From: Zopfochytrium polystomum
Taxonomy: Eukaryota; Chytridiomycota; Chytridiomycetes; Chytridiales; Chytridiaceae
NCBI GenBank assembly: GCA_025765615.1
Contig: JAIVFJ010000051.1
Location: 278,705-342,704, forward strand
Reading direction: 5' to 3'
Length of the DNA stretch: 64,000 bases
Under the pieces are notes generated by a model, which was given only the letters and a program-made list of their open reading frames with translations, had not been told where the DNA came from and did no database searches. Position 1 is the stretch's first letter. Each line of letters begins with the position of its first letter. Positions 48,401-59,857 of this stretch are shown here, in pieces. The translations under genes were made by a program, and so were the position numbers.

Positions 48401-49436
48401 GTATTTCCGGCTTGCCAAACCTTCTCCTTCCATTCGTGATTCGTACTTTCCTATTGGATCTTAATTGCTTCCAAAAGCGGGGTTGAGCCTGATTGCTTCT
48501 AACGCGCTTCGGCGTTCGGTATTTGTGGACAATTGCATCATAAGTGCAACTTAACATTTTTTTGACTCGCTGCACCGTCTTTTTACATGGTGTCAAGGAC
48601 CGCACCCGTCAGTTTGTGCGGCGCGCAGTCATTTCTGCCGGCGGTTTTGTTTGAAGAACGTGGGTCCTCCTAGCCTCTCAACAAAACGCATCGGATGCTC
48701 CGTATCTCCTTTCCTCCTCCTTATTTCTTTTGAATCCTTCTCATTTCGCCCCATATCGGCCCAGGAAGTTTGGGTTCTTTAATCTGTTAGGATGGCGTGA
48801 AAAAAGGAATTTCAAAAAGTATTCTGTTTTTCGCCACGTCGCGCTTTTGCGCTACGAGGCATCCATTGAAGTCCAGGAAGGCGAGTAAGGAATGAGGGAG
48901 GCAAGCGCAAAAAGCCACATCGACTTCACAAAACCGGTAGGCGGCCGCGCAGACTCAACAAACGAATCGCCCTACACACCAACGCAGCAGACGGCCTGTG
49001 CGCTCGCGGAGCTATCTCGCAAAGCGAGATGATGAGGCTTTTGAGGTGTGTGGTGAACGATGGCGGAGGCCTGGTGCGCTTTAAGAATCTCGTTCAGCGG
49101 CGGGCACGGACCACGCGGAACAAGACTTTGGCGCAATGGAGCCTGTCGAGACAACGTCACTGCGAAGGACAGTGGAAAAAGGGCGCGAATCCAAGCCTGC
49201 ATCATCGCCGTGGCTGCAGCCAGATGGCTCGTGGAAATCAACAGACGAGGTTGGAGTGTCCGAAAGCTGTCCAAAAAGGGTATCCCGAAGATGCGGACGC
49301 TGTTCGTTCAGAAGGAGATTGCTCTTCAATGAAGCTTTCGTCAGTGTCTTTATGCAAGAGTTTCAAGCGGCCCAGCTCCCACTGTTAAATTTTTGCGAAA
49401 GACTGAGTCTAAGCATCAACACAAAGACGTCCTTAC
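45441..49436. other. Gene-poor interval with simple repeats and a diverged duplication
   Basis: About 4 kb without a confident gene. It has G runs near 45440-45450, a TATA-like plus-strand stretch near 45650, a (TCTG)n run at about 45787-45815, a purine-rich GGA tract at 45935-46000 and T runs near 46568-46610. Frames such as 46128-46436 minus, 47040-47342 plus and 47323-47856 minus are open but show no family pattern or splice support. Sequence near 45.9-46.14 kb is partly repeated near 46.74-46.97 kb. Confidence 0.5.
45880..46975. repeat. Two diverged copies of a ~110-240 bp segment
   Basis: The blocks at about 46040-46140 and 46870-46965 share, in order, an ATGCNGCT...TAGC block, CGCGT, TGAC, CCATC, CGGTA, AAATGCAA, TCAG and CTGCC. 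Upstream, both have a GTGGAG...GAGCTCC stretch. Identity is low outside these blocks. This may be a remnant of a small mobile element or a duplicated regulatory segment. Confidence 0.45.
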
Positions 49437-51000
49437 CTCATGCGACTCACAACTCCAGCTTCGTAGTCACCACCGCTGCCGCCAGAGACTGCTCCAGCAG
49501 CACCACCAGCAATAACACGGGTTGCGGTTCAGCTGAGGTCGTTCAAGTTCCAAAATGCGTACAGGGGTAAAAAAACAAAATTCCAAACCGGCAAAGCACA
49601 GAAGAACACAAGCATCCATGGAAGGAGCGGCACGAGCCACTTGTGCTCGCGGTCCACAACTCTTCCTTTGATGCGATACATGCAAAAGCATCCCTGCATG
49701 CAAGTGGCGCATCCAAAAACCGACTCCAAAGCTTTCCCCAAATGATGAGTGATCAAATACTCGTACACTTGAATTTTGGTGACTGAGTCTTGCTCCCAAA
49801 CCGTGTGTCGCCGCAGACGCCCATGAGCTTTTCGTCATTCAAATGAGCTAGGATCATGTACTCGAGAGAGTCCGTCGCTACCTTGGTGTCAGCGTCGACC
49901 ATCAGGACAAGTTCATTGGCGCTGGCGTTCACTCCGGTGATGATTTGAACCTGTCGCGCAAAATAAAGTCCAGAGCGGTCATGGGTTGACCTTCCAGCAT
50001 CATACTCCGCAGAAACTTCAGGATGAGTTGCGAGTCACGTTTCCCACGGTTGTCGGGCCGATTTGAATGGAGTTGCTCATCTTCCGTTCCACACTTGATT
50101 ATGGCAATGATTGGGAGAGCAGCCATTGCTGCTGTGAAAGTCTCCTCCATACTAAGAAACCACGTGAGAAACGAGTCACTTTTTGCAGTGGTGATTTTGC
50201 AAGTTTTACTCACCACTTTTCCCTGGTTGTTGGCGTTTATTCCATCACCAACCGACGAATAATACTTCAGGTCGTGAGAGTCGTTGAGCAGGGGATGGAT
50301 ATCAATCAAATTGATGATGGTTTCGGGAGTTGACAAAGCGCTTCCAGTGACTAGGCCGTCGGCAACGACAAAGAGGAGCTTGTGAGTGCTTGGGTAAGTT
50401 GTGCTGGAGAGTGACTCCAATGTTCCCCGATTAACAGCTTCGCCTTCTGCATAGCAAGTTACGAGGAGAGTGCAAAATAGATCCTCGGCTGTGGCGATTC
50501 GCTGTCCAGCATGGGGTTGGTCCACCCACAGTTTGTACGCTGGGTTGAATGAACCATCAAACGTGCCTTGCCGCTTTCCGGACGTCGTCGTATCGCATAC
50601 TCTGACATGAACCAGTGAAACCTTACCGCCATGCAGCAAACAAACGCGCCGGCGAACCCTTCTGTGCCGAACAAGACGAGACGCAATAGGTCAGTTAACT
50701 TACGTCTCAAAGCAACGGCCTTAATCAAAGCATTAAGACTCCCAGATGCAAATATCGTCACAAAGAGGTGACCCGAACGGTCGTGACGGCGCATTTGATT
50801 GGTGGCGTTTTATATCCATTGGGCTTACGTTCTTTCTGTGCAACTGTGTATTTGCGCGATTGAAAATGGAGTCGGGAGTGGTCAAGCAATCTTGTCGCGA
50901 AAAGGTACTTGTGTGCACTAACGCACTACAGGCATGTCCATTAATCTCACCAAACATCGAACTCAGCTGGCGTCGTGCATCAAAATTTTAATGATCACGC
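49437..51000 (-). pseudogene. Chitin synthase pseudogene (division 2 type)
   Basis: A decayed chitin synthase, normally a plasma-membrane glycosyltransferase polymerising GlcNAc. Recognised blocks in order are TLLVTCYAEGEA (near 50.47 kb), YPSTHKLLFVVADG, KYYSSVGDGINANNQGKV, a normal 62-nt intron (50152-50213), then PIIAIIKCGTEDE and NRGKRDSQLILKFLRSM. The catalytic VDADT lies near 49.89 kb, then KLMGVCGDT and [33 protein letters not shown]. At about 49.66 kb the sequence jumps directly to the C-terminal membrane block ([16 protein letters not shown]). The segment of a few hundred residues that should carry QRRRW and membrane helices is missing. The usual DFSW Trp codon is TGA (49529-49531). 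Frames also break near 49.95 and 49.79 kb. Sequence upstream to about 52 kb may hold more degenerate N-terminal parts. Several independent lesions argue for loss of function rather than assembly error. Confidence 0.8.
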
Positions 51001-53037
51001 TCCTGGTCGGATTTGGGAACATTTGGCTTGCAGCTTGCGTGGTGCCCAGATGGAAGCATCTTCCCTGCGGACGAACGCAGCTCTCAATAAGACGGACGGA
51101 ATAAGTATTGCGTACCACGACGGAGTCATAATATTTGGAAGCATCTACGACTTTGGCGACGCTTCCCGGATACTGTATCAAAGCGTTGGCGTCAATTTGA
51201 CAGCTGACTGGCACGGCCCAGATATTGATCAGCTTTTCGAGACACCCGCGTCGGCTTGCAGTCCGTTTCCAAGTCCACCACAGCATGCTTGCACTGTGCG
51301 CAGCAGATATCCGGGCGTTCCCCCTCTCGCGGCCCCCACCAAGGATTGCATACCAGTCGCTCTTCTGGACAACCTGAAGCCTCAGGGTACCACCTTCTTT
51401 CCGTGGGCCGATATTCGTGGAACAGGGCTCCTTCGAATGTGCTTACTGGCTTTGGGTCTGTGGTCCTCAACTTAACAGAACACTTCAACACTCCACCATT
51501 TGTCAATAGTTCCACCGAAACTGAGGTTATCAATCTATCCGTCGGCTTGGATGCAACGCGCGTTTACGCGAACTCTTGGACGAGCTTGGCTGTTGTGAAA
51601 TGCTTGCAGCAGAATTACATGGTCGGTTATGTGGACGAATAGACGGTCGGCTGCACTGCGACTCGTGTCATCCAAACATTCTGCCTTCTTGTCGTTCTTA
51701 TTCTCATCATAGTCCGATTTTCGCAACTGAACTTCGCCGCCAACTCGACAAAGGCGTTTCCTCCGACAACTCCAACCCTTTTATAGTGCCGCGGTTGTGG
51801 TCAGTGAGGAAGCTACTGAATTGCGGCGCCTCCAACGCGGGCGCTCCCTTTCGCGGTGGCATGCCGTGCACTCATAAATGTAATATTTGACAAATGACGA
51901 ATGATTGCTGCGTTGCTTGCCATACGAGGCATCGAAGGTCCCTGCCGACGTGTTTTGTGAGACTCTCGCTTGTAAAGGATGAAGTGGGGCTGGGGGGTTT
52001 GGATCGATGCACTTGTTTTGTTAAGCAGCAACACGCGAGCGCTTTGTACTAGCCCGGAAGCAACGCGACTTAAAACTGATCACGTCTTGGATTCGGCGTG
52101 TCCGTTTCCGCTTCCAATAGCGCTGGTTGCTTGTTGCAAAGGTACCAGCACGGCTTTCGTGGGGTACAGTCAAATGTCGTCGATGCCAGATGCCACTTAC
52201 CTCCAGTGACGGAGACGGGAGGGGGGAGTGTGAGGTGTGATCAGGGCAACGCGACGCGTGCGCAATTTTCTGTTTTCATGTTGAGGAAGTCGCGGTTTGC
52301 ATGCGTACCTGCGTCTGGTGAGCTGGGACGAACGCTGAGGTTGATCCGAACTGCTTTTGATGGGCTGGTTGGGTAATTGCATATTTTTTATTCCCGCGTC
52401 GAAGGAAAACTGAGCACTTTCGAAAATGCGAGAAGCCGCATTCCTTACGGAAATGCTGAGCTGTGGACTTCAAATGCGACAGCAATGACAAACAATCCAA
52501 ATTCAAGCAGTCCATGCATTTTGCCGCAAATCGGGAAACTGGCAACACTTTCGGCGGTTGGGCGTGGATCCTCCCTCTAGGCGCAACAGCGAAGCGATTC
52601 CTTGTGGCAAACAAACAAATAAAGAATGAGGGAACAGCGGACGCGCTGATGTAGGCGGCTTCTTGGTGGGTAGGAGGAGAAACTCATTTGATTTGCTCTG
52701 CACCGCGTCTATTGGCCTCACTGTGCAAAGGCAAGCTTTCGAAAGGGAGAGACACAAGAGGAAGGAAGAGAGGAGAAGGGAACGAGTTGAAGTAGGGGAA
52801 AAAGAGAAGGGGGTGGGGAGGAAACAAACGAGTCCAGTTCGGCACGCTAATCACATAAACAGCAAGAGCAAGGATAACTATGAAAAAGTGCACTTGAAGA
52901 CGCAACAAACCGCAAATTGCAACAAGGATGAAAGCTGGTGGCTTACGCGAAAAATGAAAAGTTGACAGCAACACAGTTGAGAATGGCAACTGGATGTGGT
53001 TTAGACCGTGGAACCAAACAATCAAACAGACAGCGAC
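51001..53037. other. Interval between chitin synthase relic and WSC gene
   Basis: About 2 kb. The part to ~52 kb could contain an eroded N-terminus of the chitin synthase, but I cannot match domains with confidence. From ~52.0 to 53.0 kb frames are short on both strands. This includes the 3' flank of the WSC gene, with purine-rich DNA near 52740-52820. Confidence 0.4.
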
Positions 53038-56000
53038 TTAAAGAAGGAGAATAAAAACGGCTCCAATGCCACACAGGGTCCCAATGAACGATAAACCACC
53101 TCGTGAGCTGACCGTACCACTGTAGAGCACGCTGATAGAAGTTCCGTTCAGTGCAGCGGCCCGTGTGGGGACCGTGGTGATAGGCGTGGTTGTTTTTGTA
53201 ACTTCGGCTTGCACGGTGGAGAACGACACAGACCCAGGGATCGGCACCAACGTCGCTGTGGGGACGGCGGTCAATGTCGAGCACGGGCACCACACCACCA
53301 CGGTCGGTGGCGCTGCTGCGCCATAGGGAGTAGGGGTTGGAGTGCCGCGGTTTGTCGCTGCCGGCACAATCGTACTCGTGATGCAAGACTCTGTAGGTGT
53401 CGGCGTCGAAAATCCTGGCGTCCCTGTCTGTTGCTGCACGCCGCTGGCAACTGTCGTCGCGATTGGTGTGTACTGCGCGGTAGGCGTCCCGACCACAGAA
53501 GCTGGACGCGCTGATACAGTGCTCTGCACAATGGTGCCATCCGTACTGTACGAGTAAGGAATGCCATACGACGGAAGGTACGGGGTAGTTGCCGGAGTAG
53601 TCGAGACAACGCTGGCGGGACGAGCCGTCGCAGTACTGGTGCAGTCTTCTGGTGTCCCACTCGTGCCCTGTTGCGCCTTTGAGCTGGAGGCACCTCCAAG
53701 GTACGATGTCGGGACTCCATAGGTTGGTGGAAGGTACGGGATTGTCGCCGGAGTCTTTGAGACAACGCTTGCAGGACGAGCCGTCGAAGTGCTTGTGCAG
53801 TCCTCTGGCGTTGCACTCGTTCCCTGTTGCGCTCTTGAGCTGGAGGCACCTCCAAGGTACGATGTCGGGACTCCGTAAGTAGCAGGAGTCGTGGTTGACT
53901 GCGGTGCTTGCGACCGGGTTCTGATCTCTGTCTCGGTGGTTGTGGTAGACGTTGAAGAATACTGCCCAGAACCGCCGTAGGAGAGCGGCGTTGTCTGTCG
54001 CGTTTCGGAAGCAGCGCTCACGCTTGATTTGCCGCACCCATATCCGAAGCAAGGTGTTGTCGTGGGAGTCGCAACGGTGGAGGCTCGAGCACTGACCGTC
54101 GAAGACTGTGGCTCGTCGCATGGAGTGGATGTACCAGTAGACGTCGACGTGGGGACGCAGGCATTGCCGTAACAAGTTGAAGGGGTAGTAGTCCTTGACT
54201 GAGAGACCCCGCTGACGCTGACGATAGCAGATGGCGTTGTGGGAGATGATGCCTTCGTGGTGGATTGAGAAGCGCCACTCACACTCACGGTCGATGTTGG
54301 AGGCGGACCACACCAGTATCCAGTACAGACTGGGGTGGTCGGAGTCTCTCTCGAGCGAGACTGTGACACTCCACTTACACTGACGGAGGATGAAGCACCA
54401 GGGTTACACAAATATCCAACACAAGTCGGAGTCGTTGTGGTTGATCGAACTTGCGAAACGCCACTTGCGCTCCCCGAAGAAGAGGAGGTGGATATGCAGC
54501 CGTACCCGTAGCACGTGGGAATGGCAGTTGATCGTGACTGAGATACTCCGCTAAGACTTGTGCTTGTTTGCCCGCAACCGTAACCCGAGCAGGTTTGTAC
54601 TGGAGTGGTTGAGACCGATCGAGACTGCGAGACACCGCTGACGCTGACGGAATTAGACGGTGGAGGAATGCATCCGTAACCGGTACAGGTAGACAGAGGC
54701 GTCGTTCCTGCAGATCCCGTTGACGTTGACCGCGATTGTGATACCCCACTCACACTGACAGTCGGGACGCAACCATACCCTGTGCATGTGGGTGGAGGTG
54801 GCGGCGAATAGCTTGTACGCGACTGAGAGGTCGCACTTGGGCTGACGGAAGACGACGGAGACGGAATGCATCCATAGCCAGAGCAGGTTGGCAAGGGTGG
54901 CGGAGTACCCGTTGACGTCGAACGCGATTGAGAAACGCCACTGACACTAACGGTGGAAGAGGGTGGCGGAACACACCCATACCCAGTGCAGGTCGTAGGT
55001 GGTGGCGGCGGGACCGTCGAGCGTGATTGCGACACCCCACTGGAACTGACCGAAACGTTGCATCCAAAACCATAGCAAGTAGACAGCGTTGGTGAAGAAG
55101 AGCGCGATTGAGAGACCCCGCTGGCAACCACAGAGGAGGATGGTGAGGGGGGGCAGTTATAGCCCCAGCATGTTGGTGGCGAGGACCCGCTGGGAGATTG
55201 AGATGGGGAAGTTCCACTTGCAGATCCTGAGGAGGTTGTACCAGGGAAACACCAGTCACCGATACACGGCCGAGTTGTTGTTGCACCACTTGAGCTTGGT
55301 GGTGGTGATGGTGGGCATCCGGCACCGCTGCATCTGGATCCCGATGTGGTAGACGGCACTGGCGAAGACGTCGGAGAGGACGTCGTGATGATGATCGAAG
55401 ATGTTCCAGTCGAGGAGGCTGTCCTAGACGTTGACACGCCGCTGACTTGCGGCCCAGAAGAAGATGCGCTTGAGGATGACCTACTTGAGGATGACGTGAC
55501 AGAGCCAGGGGTGCTTGATAGCGTTTGACCGGCATTCGAGGACGATGACGAGAGCGTGGAAGAGGACTTGAGTCCACTGGTCGGTGTCGAGGAAGACTTT
55601 GGCGAAGTAGTAGATGTGCTGCACGGTGTTGTAGATGGGGGAGGTCCAGGCTCTGAAGGCGTGACAGAGCTGACCGAGCTCGTTGCAGTAGAGCGCGACT
55701 GTGACACACCCGAGACAGTTGGCGAAGAACTGTTTGCACTTGAAGAGCCCGATGAAATGCTCAAAGGTGTGCTGGAACCAAACTGACTACTTGTTGAACT
55801 TGAAATTGAGGAAGGCGATGTGCTCAAAACTGGGCTAGATGTCAGTGCTGCTGATGTTGAACCTGAAATTGACGAGGATGCTGTCGTTATCGGAGAAGAT
55901 GACACCGTCACTGCTGAGCTGCTGGAGGAGTTTGAAGTGGAAGGGCCAGAATTGGTCGTGTGCGTGGAGGCCGATACGCCAGAGGGGGACGAAGGAGAAG

Positions 56001-58648
56001 AAATTGCTGACGAAGAGGATGCAACAGAGGTCGCAGGAGGTGAAGCGGATCCAGCACTTGTTGACAAACTGCTTGAAGAGCTCTTTGAAGCAGAGGAGGA
56101 AACAATGCTTGTTACTGCTGATGAGATTGAGCTCGAAGGAGAAGTTGCTGTCCAAGATGATGATGAGCTTTGAGGACTTGACGTTGCTGCTGTAGATGTT
56201 GATTGGAAAATCGACGAAGATGATGGAGCGGGAGAAAATGTGACTACGGATGAAGTTGTGAACGTGGTCGACACGGAACTCGCCCCAGTAGAAGGAGACG
56301 TACTCGCCAGAGGGCTCGAGCCGGATGCAGTGCCTGAAGAACCTGAGCTGCTGACCACAGACGAGGCCGTCGACCTTGTTGGCCCTCCGGTTGATGCAGA
56401 CAAAGAAGTTGAAGTACTGCAAGGCACAGATCCAGACGACGAGACAACGCTTGAGAAAGAGGAAGTTGACGCCGCACTAGAAGAGCTGGAACCGCTTGTA
56501 GGCGTGGTAGTTGGAGTCACTGAAGCGGAAGCAGGGCTTGAGGACGCCGCTGACGAACTCGCTGATGTGGACGGCGACTGTGATGCAGAACTTGACCGGC
56601 TGCTCGAAGCGGCGGTCACTGACGACGACAGAGGTGAAGCAGAAGAAGCTGAATTGGACGAGGAAGTTGCTGACGTCACACCATAACTGTTCGATGTGCT
56701 CAACGAAGATAACTGAGCCGATGAGCTCGAAAAGCTGCTTGAAGAAGCACCGGTGGGCGATGACGACGGAACTGAAACAGAGGAGCTTCCTGTTGACAAC
56801 CCGGCAGACGACGCAGCAGAAGAACTCGGCGAAGAGATGGACGAGTCCGCACCGGAGGTTGGAGTCGCTGAAGTGGACACCACTGAACCTGGCGAGGCGC
56901 TTGCAGTGGAAACCGAGGAGCTGGCCGAGGACGTGATGCCAGACACGGGTTGCGAACTTCCTGTAGATGCTGACGCACTACCAGAGGAGGTCGATGAGCT
57001 CGAAGGGGATGGCGTGGAAGATGATTCTGCCGTAAAGCTCGCAATCGAAGCAGAGGAGCTGGCCGAAGACACGGAGTTCGAACTTGCTGTAGATGCCGAC
57101 AAGCTACCAGAGAAAGACGATGAGCTCGAAGTCGATGGCGTTGAAGATCCCGCCGAAGAGCTAGCAGTCGAAGTAGAGGAGCTGGCCGAGGATGTGCCGC
57201 CATACAAGGGGCTCGAACTTCCTGTAGATGCTGACACGCTACCAGAGGAGGACGACGAGCTCAAAGGCGATGGCGTTGAAGATGATCCTGCCGCGGAGCT
57301 TGCAGTCGAAGCAGAGGAGCTGGCCGAAGATACTAAGCTCGAATTTGCTGTAGATGCCGACAAGCTACCGGAGAAGGACGATGAGCTGGAAGTCGATGGC
57401 GCTGAAGATGATCCAGCCGTAGTTGCTGCAGAGCTCGAAAGTCCGCCGGATACGATGGATGAGCTTGGATTGCTTGACGAAGAGGATGCCAGAGCGCTGC
57501 TTATCGAAACACTCGATGATGAAGCTGCACTCGAGGACGAGACAACATTCGACGAAGCCGATGACGAAGCCGATGAAATCGAAGAACCGGATGCCGTAGA
57601 CGCTGGCGTGCTAATGCTCGATGATGAACCGATCGAACCCAGCGACGAGCCACTACCATTCGACGAGGAAAGGCTGCTTGATGATGCAGAGCTGGTCACT
57701 GCACTTGAAGAGGCAGATGACGAGCTGGAAATTGCCAAGATCGATGACACCGAGGACGAAGTTGACTGTGGTTGCTGGGGCTGGCAAACATACTTGTACA
57801 GAAGAATGTTGTCGCGGTCGCCGCAAACCTGAATGAGCAAAATATCGGTTAACAGCGAGGCGCCGAAAGTAGACGGACATCTTACCTGGCTGGAATCTCC
57901 TGGGCATGGGCTGGCACATTTCCCGACGGCATTGGTGGGCTTGTTTTCTTTCGAGAAGCAGTAGCACCTTTTGAACGGAACAGAAGTCAGAATCTTACCC
58001 CAGCCAACCCGATGATCGGGAGGGGAAAAAAAGAAGCGGGGAACTCAACTGTTTTCCACCAAAAGTCCCTGCCACGGAGAGTTGAAGGTCCAAGCAAGTT
58101 TTTACGCACAGCTCATTCGTCATAACGTCAGACGTCAGCGAAGGTATCATTGCCGTGGGGAACGCGACGCATCCCGAGCTTGACCAGCACGTGCTCACAG
58201 GCTGCTTTATCGCAGTGTTTACATGATACACACTGTAGTACCCCGTACCGCCACAAATATCGCTGCCATTACAATTGCATGGCTTATTGCACTTTCCGTT
58301 CTGCGACGAACCTTGGCCAAGGCTGGTAAGACACCAACTGTGCGTGGTTTTCGGTAGTTGACACGGAGAATGAGAGGGCTGCAGTAAGCACCACGCCACG
58401 CAACATCCGCAAAGAAACAAGCGAAGACGCGGATTCTTTACTCACCACTGCTCGTCGCCAACAGAGCCAAATACGGATGGGAACCCAGTTGCCGCCAATG
58501 GGTAGCCGGCGTCGAGGCACGAGCTGATGCAGTTGACATTGTCCTTTTTGTTTCCTTTGAGGATCGCAGCACCTGCAGTGATTGTTTCCGAATAGCAACC
58601 GTTGAATGTCCAACCGGGAACAACTGTCTGAATGGGACCGTAGGTCAT
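53038..58648 (-). CDS. WSC-domain, Ser/Thr-rich, GPI-anchored surface protein
   Basis: A large cell-surface protein, probably a wall-associated mucin or stress sensor. The N-terminus has two WSC carbohydrate-binding domains split by introns. The first runs from WTFNGCYSETITAG to CNGSDICGGTGYYSVYHV. The second runs from SSGCVAFPTAMIPSL through TCLDLQLSVAGTFGG and CYCFSKENKPTNAVGKC to QVCGDRDNILLYKYVC. One uninterrupted exon of ~1,600 codons follows. It has a Ser/Ala/Thr-rich half, then at least a dozen degenerate repeats of the form TCxGYGCxP...SVSGVSQSRS, then two ~55-residue repeats starting TYGVPTSYLGGASSS and a shorter third. The end is a hydrophobic stretch (LSFIGTLCGIGAVFILLL) typical of a GPI signal. 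The first ATG shown (58646-58648) gives no signal peptide; one is expected on an upstream exon that I could not place. Confidence 0.85.
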
Positions 58649-59857
58649 CGTGGACCAATTTAGATCTCTCTATTTCTCTAGCTAAGGAAAGACCGAAAGG
58701 TGAAACGAAACGAATCATGGTTAGACGGTGGGCTGGCTATGCTGCGGCAACGGGATAAAGAGGGGACGGGGCATCCACAGCCAGGCGAGGAGGGAGAAAT
58801 TCGAGAGGAAAAGACCGAATGAGAAGCGGGCAAGAAGCACCCGATCGACAGGACAACGGAAGAAATTGGGACGGTGGGCTGTCGTGGGAAGTGATAGAGG
58901 GAGGTGGGACGCTGACCGTGCGTCTATTCTTGAGCGGCGGAGGGCGTTTTGCAGGTTGATGGAAACCCCCAAGCGGTTTCGGTCAGACCGTGAGTGTGAA
59001 AGCGACCGAAAGAGCGGGGAAAGAATTTTGGGCAGGCTGTAGAAGATAGCGACGGTGAAGCCGAAGGTGGGTAGTGAGTAATGGGGACTGGTTCTTTGGG
59101 ACGGGAGGCGGGCGAGCGGTTGGGGGGGGAGGGAGGGGCGGTTCTTTTGGGGGTTCGCGGCGGCCGTCTTACCTTGCCTTTTGCTTCGGTTGGCCTCTGC
59201 CGTTGTTCTCTTCTGCCCCTTTCTGCTGTTCTGTTACTGTCCTTTTTAAAAGTGGTGGTGGTGGCGCTTTCTGCCGTTGTCTTTCTTCCTCTTTTTTCTC
59301 TGTTTTCCTTGTTCCTTTTCGCGTTTCGACCCACGCGCACAGACCCAGCACGAAAATGAGAAAATTTTTCCTTTTTTGTCCAAAAATCTGCCTTGGGCTT
59401 TTGCACTGCGAAACCCATTTCGGCCTTCCAAAGGCAAGGGGGGAATGGGTACTTCGGCTTTTGTGCGGTAAAGCTTGCTGTTGCACACAGTGTAGCAACA
59501 GCAAACGCAGAAAAACGATCGCTCGCTCTTGGTTCATTGGTCATGATTTTCTCAGTTACGAGCCCCGGTCCTTTGCGTGTGATCGGGGACAGCAATCGTA
59601 TGCCACCCAAAATAAAGCGCTAAGCGAGGTAACTGACTGAATCAAATTTGGTAATATTTTTATTTTACGTCTTTTAATCATGATTGTTCGCATCCTCAAC
59701 TTGCTGCGTTTGGGGAAGCAAGGAGAAGTGAATGGAGAAAGAAATAACGTTAACGGAAGAGCGATACCCAATACAGTGCTTCCTTCGATGGGAAGCGGCG
59801 TAGGAACCAGTGCTTCTCCTGCTGATTTTCTCGCACTTCTTCGCTCAAAGTCTTTTA
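58649..59857. promoter_or_regulatory. Upstream region of the WSC gene
   Basis: About 1.2 kb between the WSC gene and the next minus-strand gene. It should hold the missing signal-peptide exon and the promoter. A minus-strand frame at 58721-58972 contains a hydrophobic run (RVLLARFSFGLFLSNFSLLAW) that could be part of a signal peptide, but splice sites do not confirm it. T-rich DNA near 59640-59680 may include the 3' end signals of the gene at 59858. Confidence 0.45.

Noticed and set aside
56753..57832. 359-codon acidic open frame on the plus strand opposite the WSC gene
   Set aside because: It is the antisense image of Ser-rich codons (Glu/Asp-rich when reversed). No start context, introns or homology support it.
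58721..58972. Hydrophobic minus-strand frame as the signal-peptide exon of the WSC protein
   Set aside because: The hydrophobic run is internal to the frame and I cannot find a donor that joins it in phase to the first WSC exon. It is left as a possibility only.
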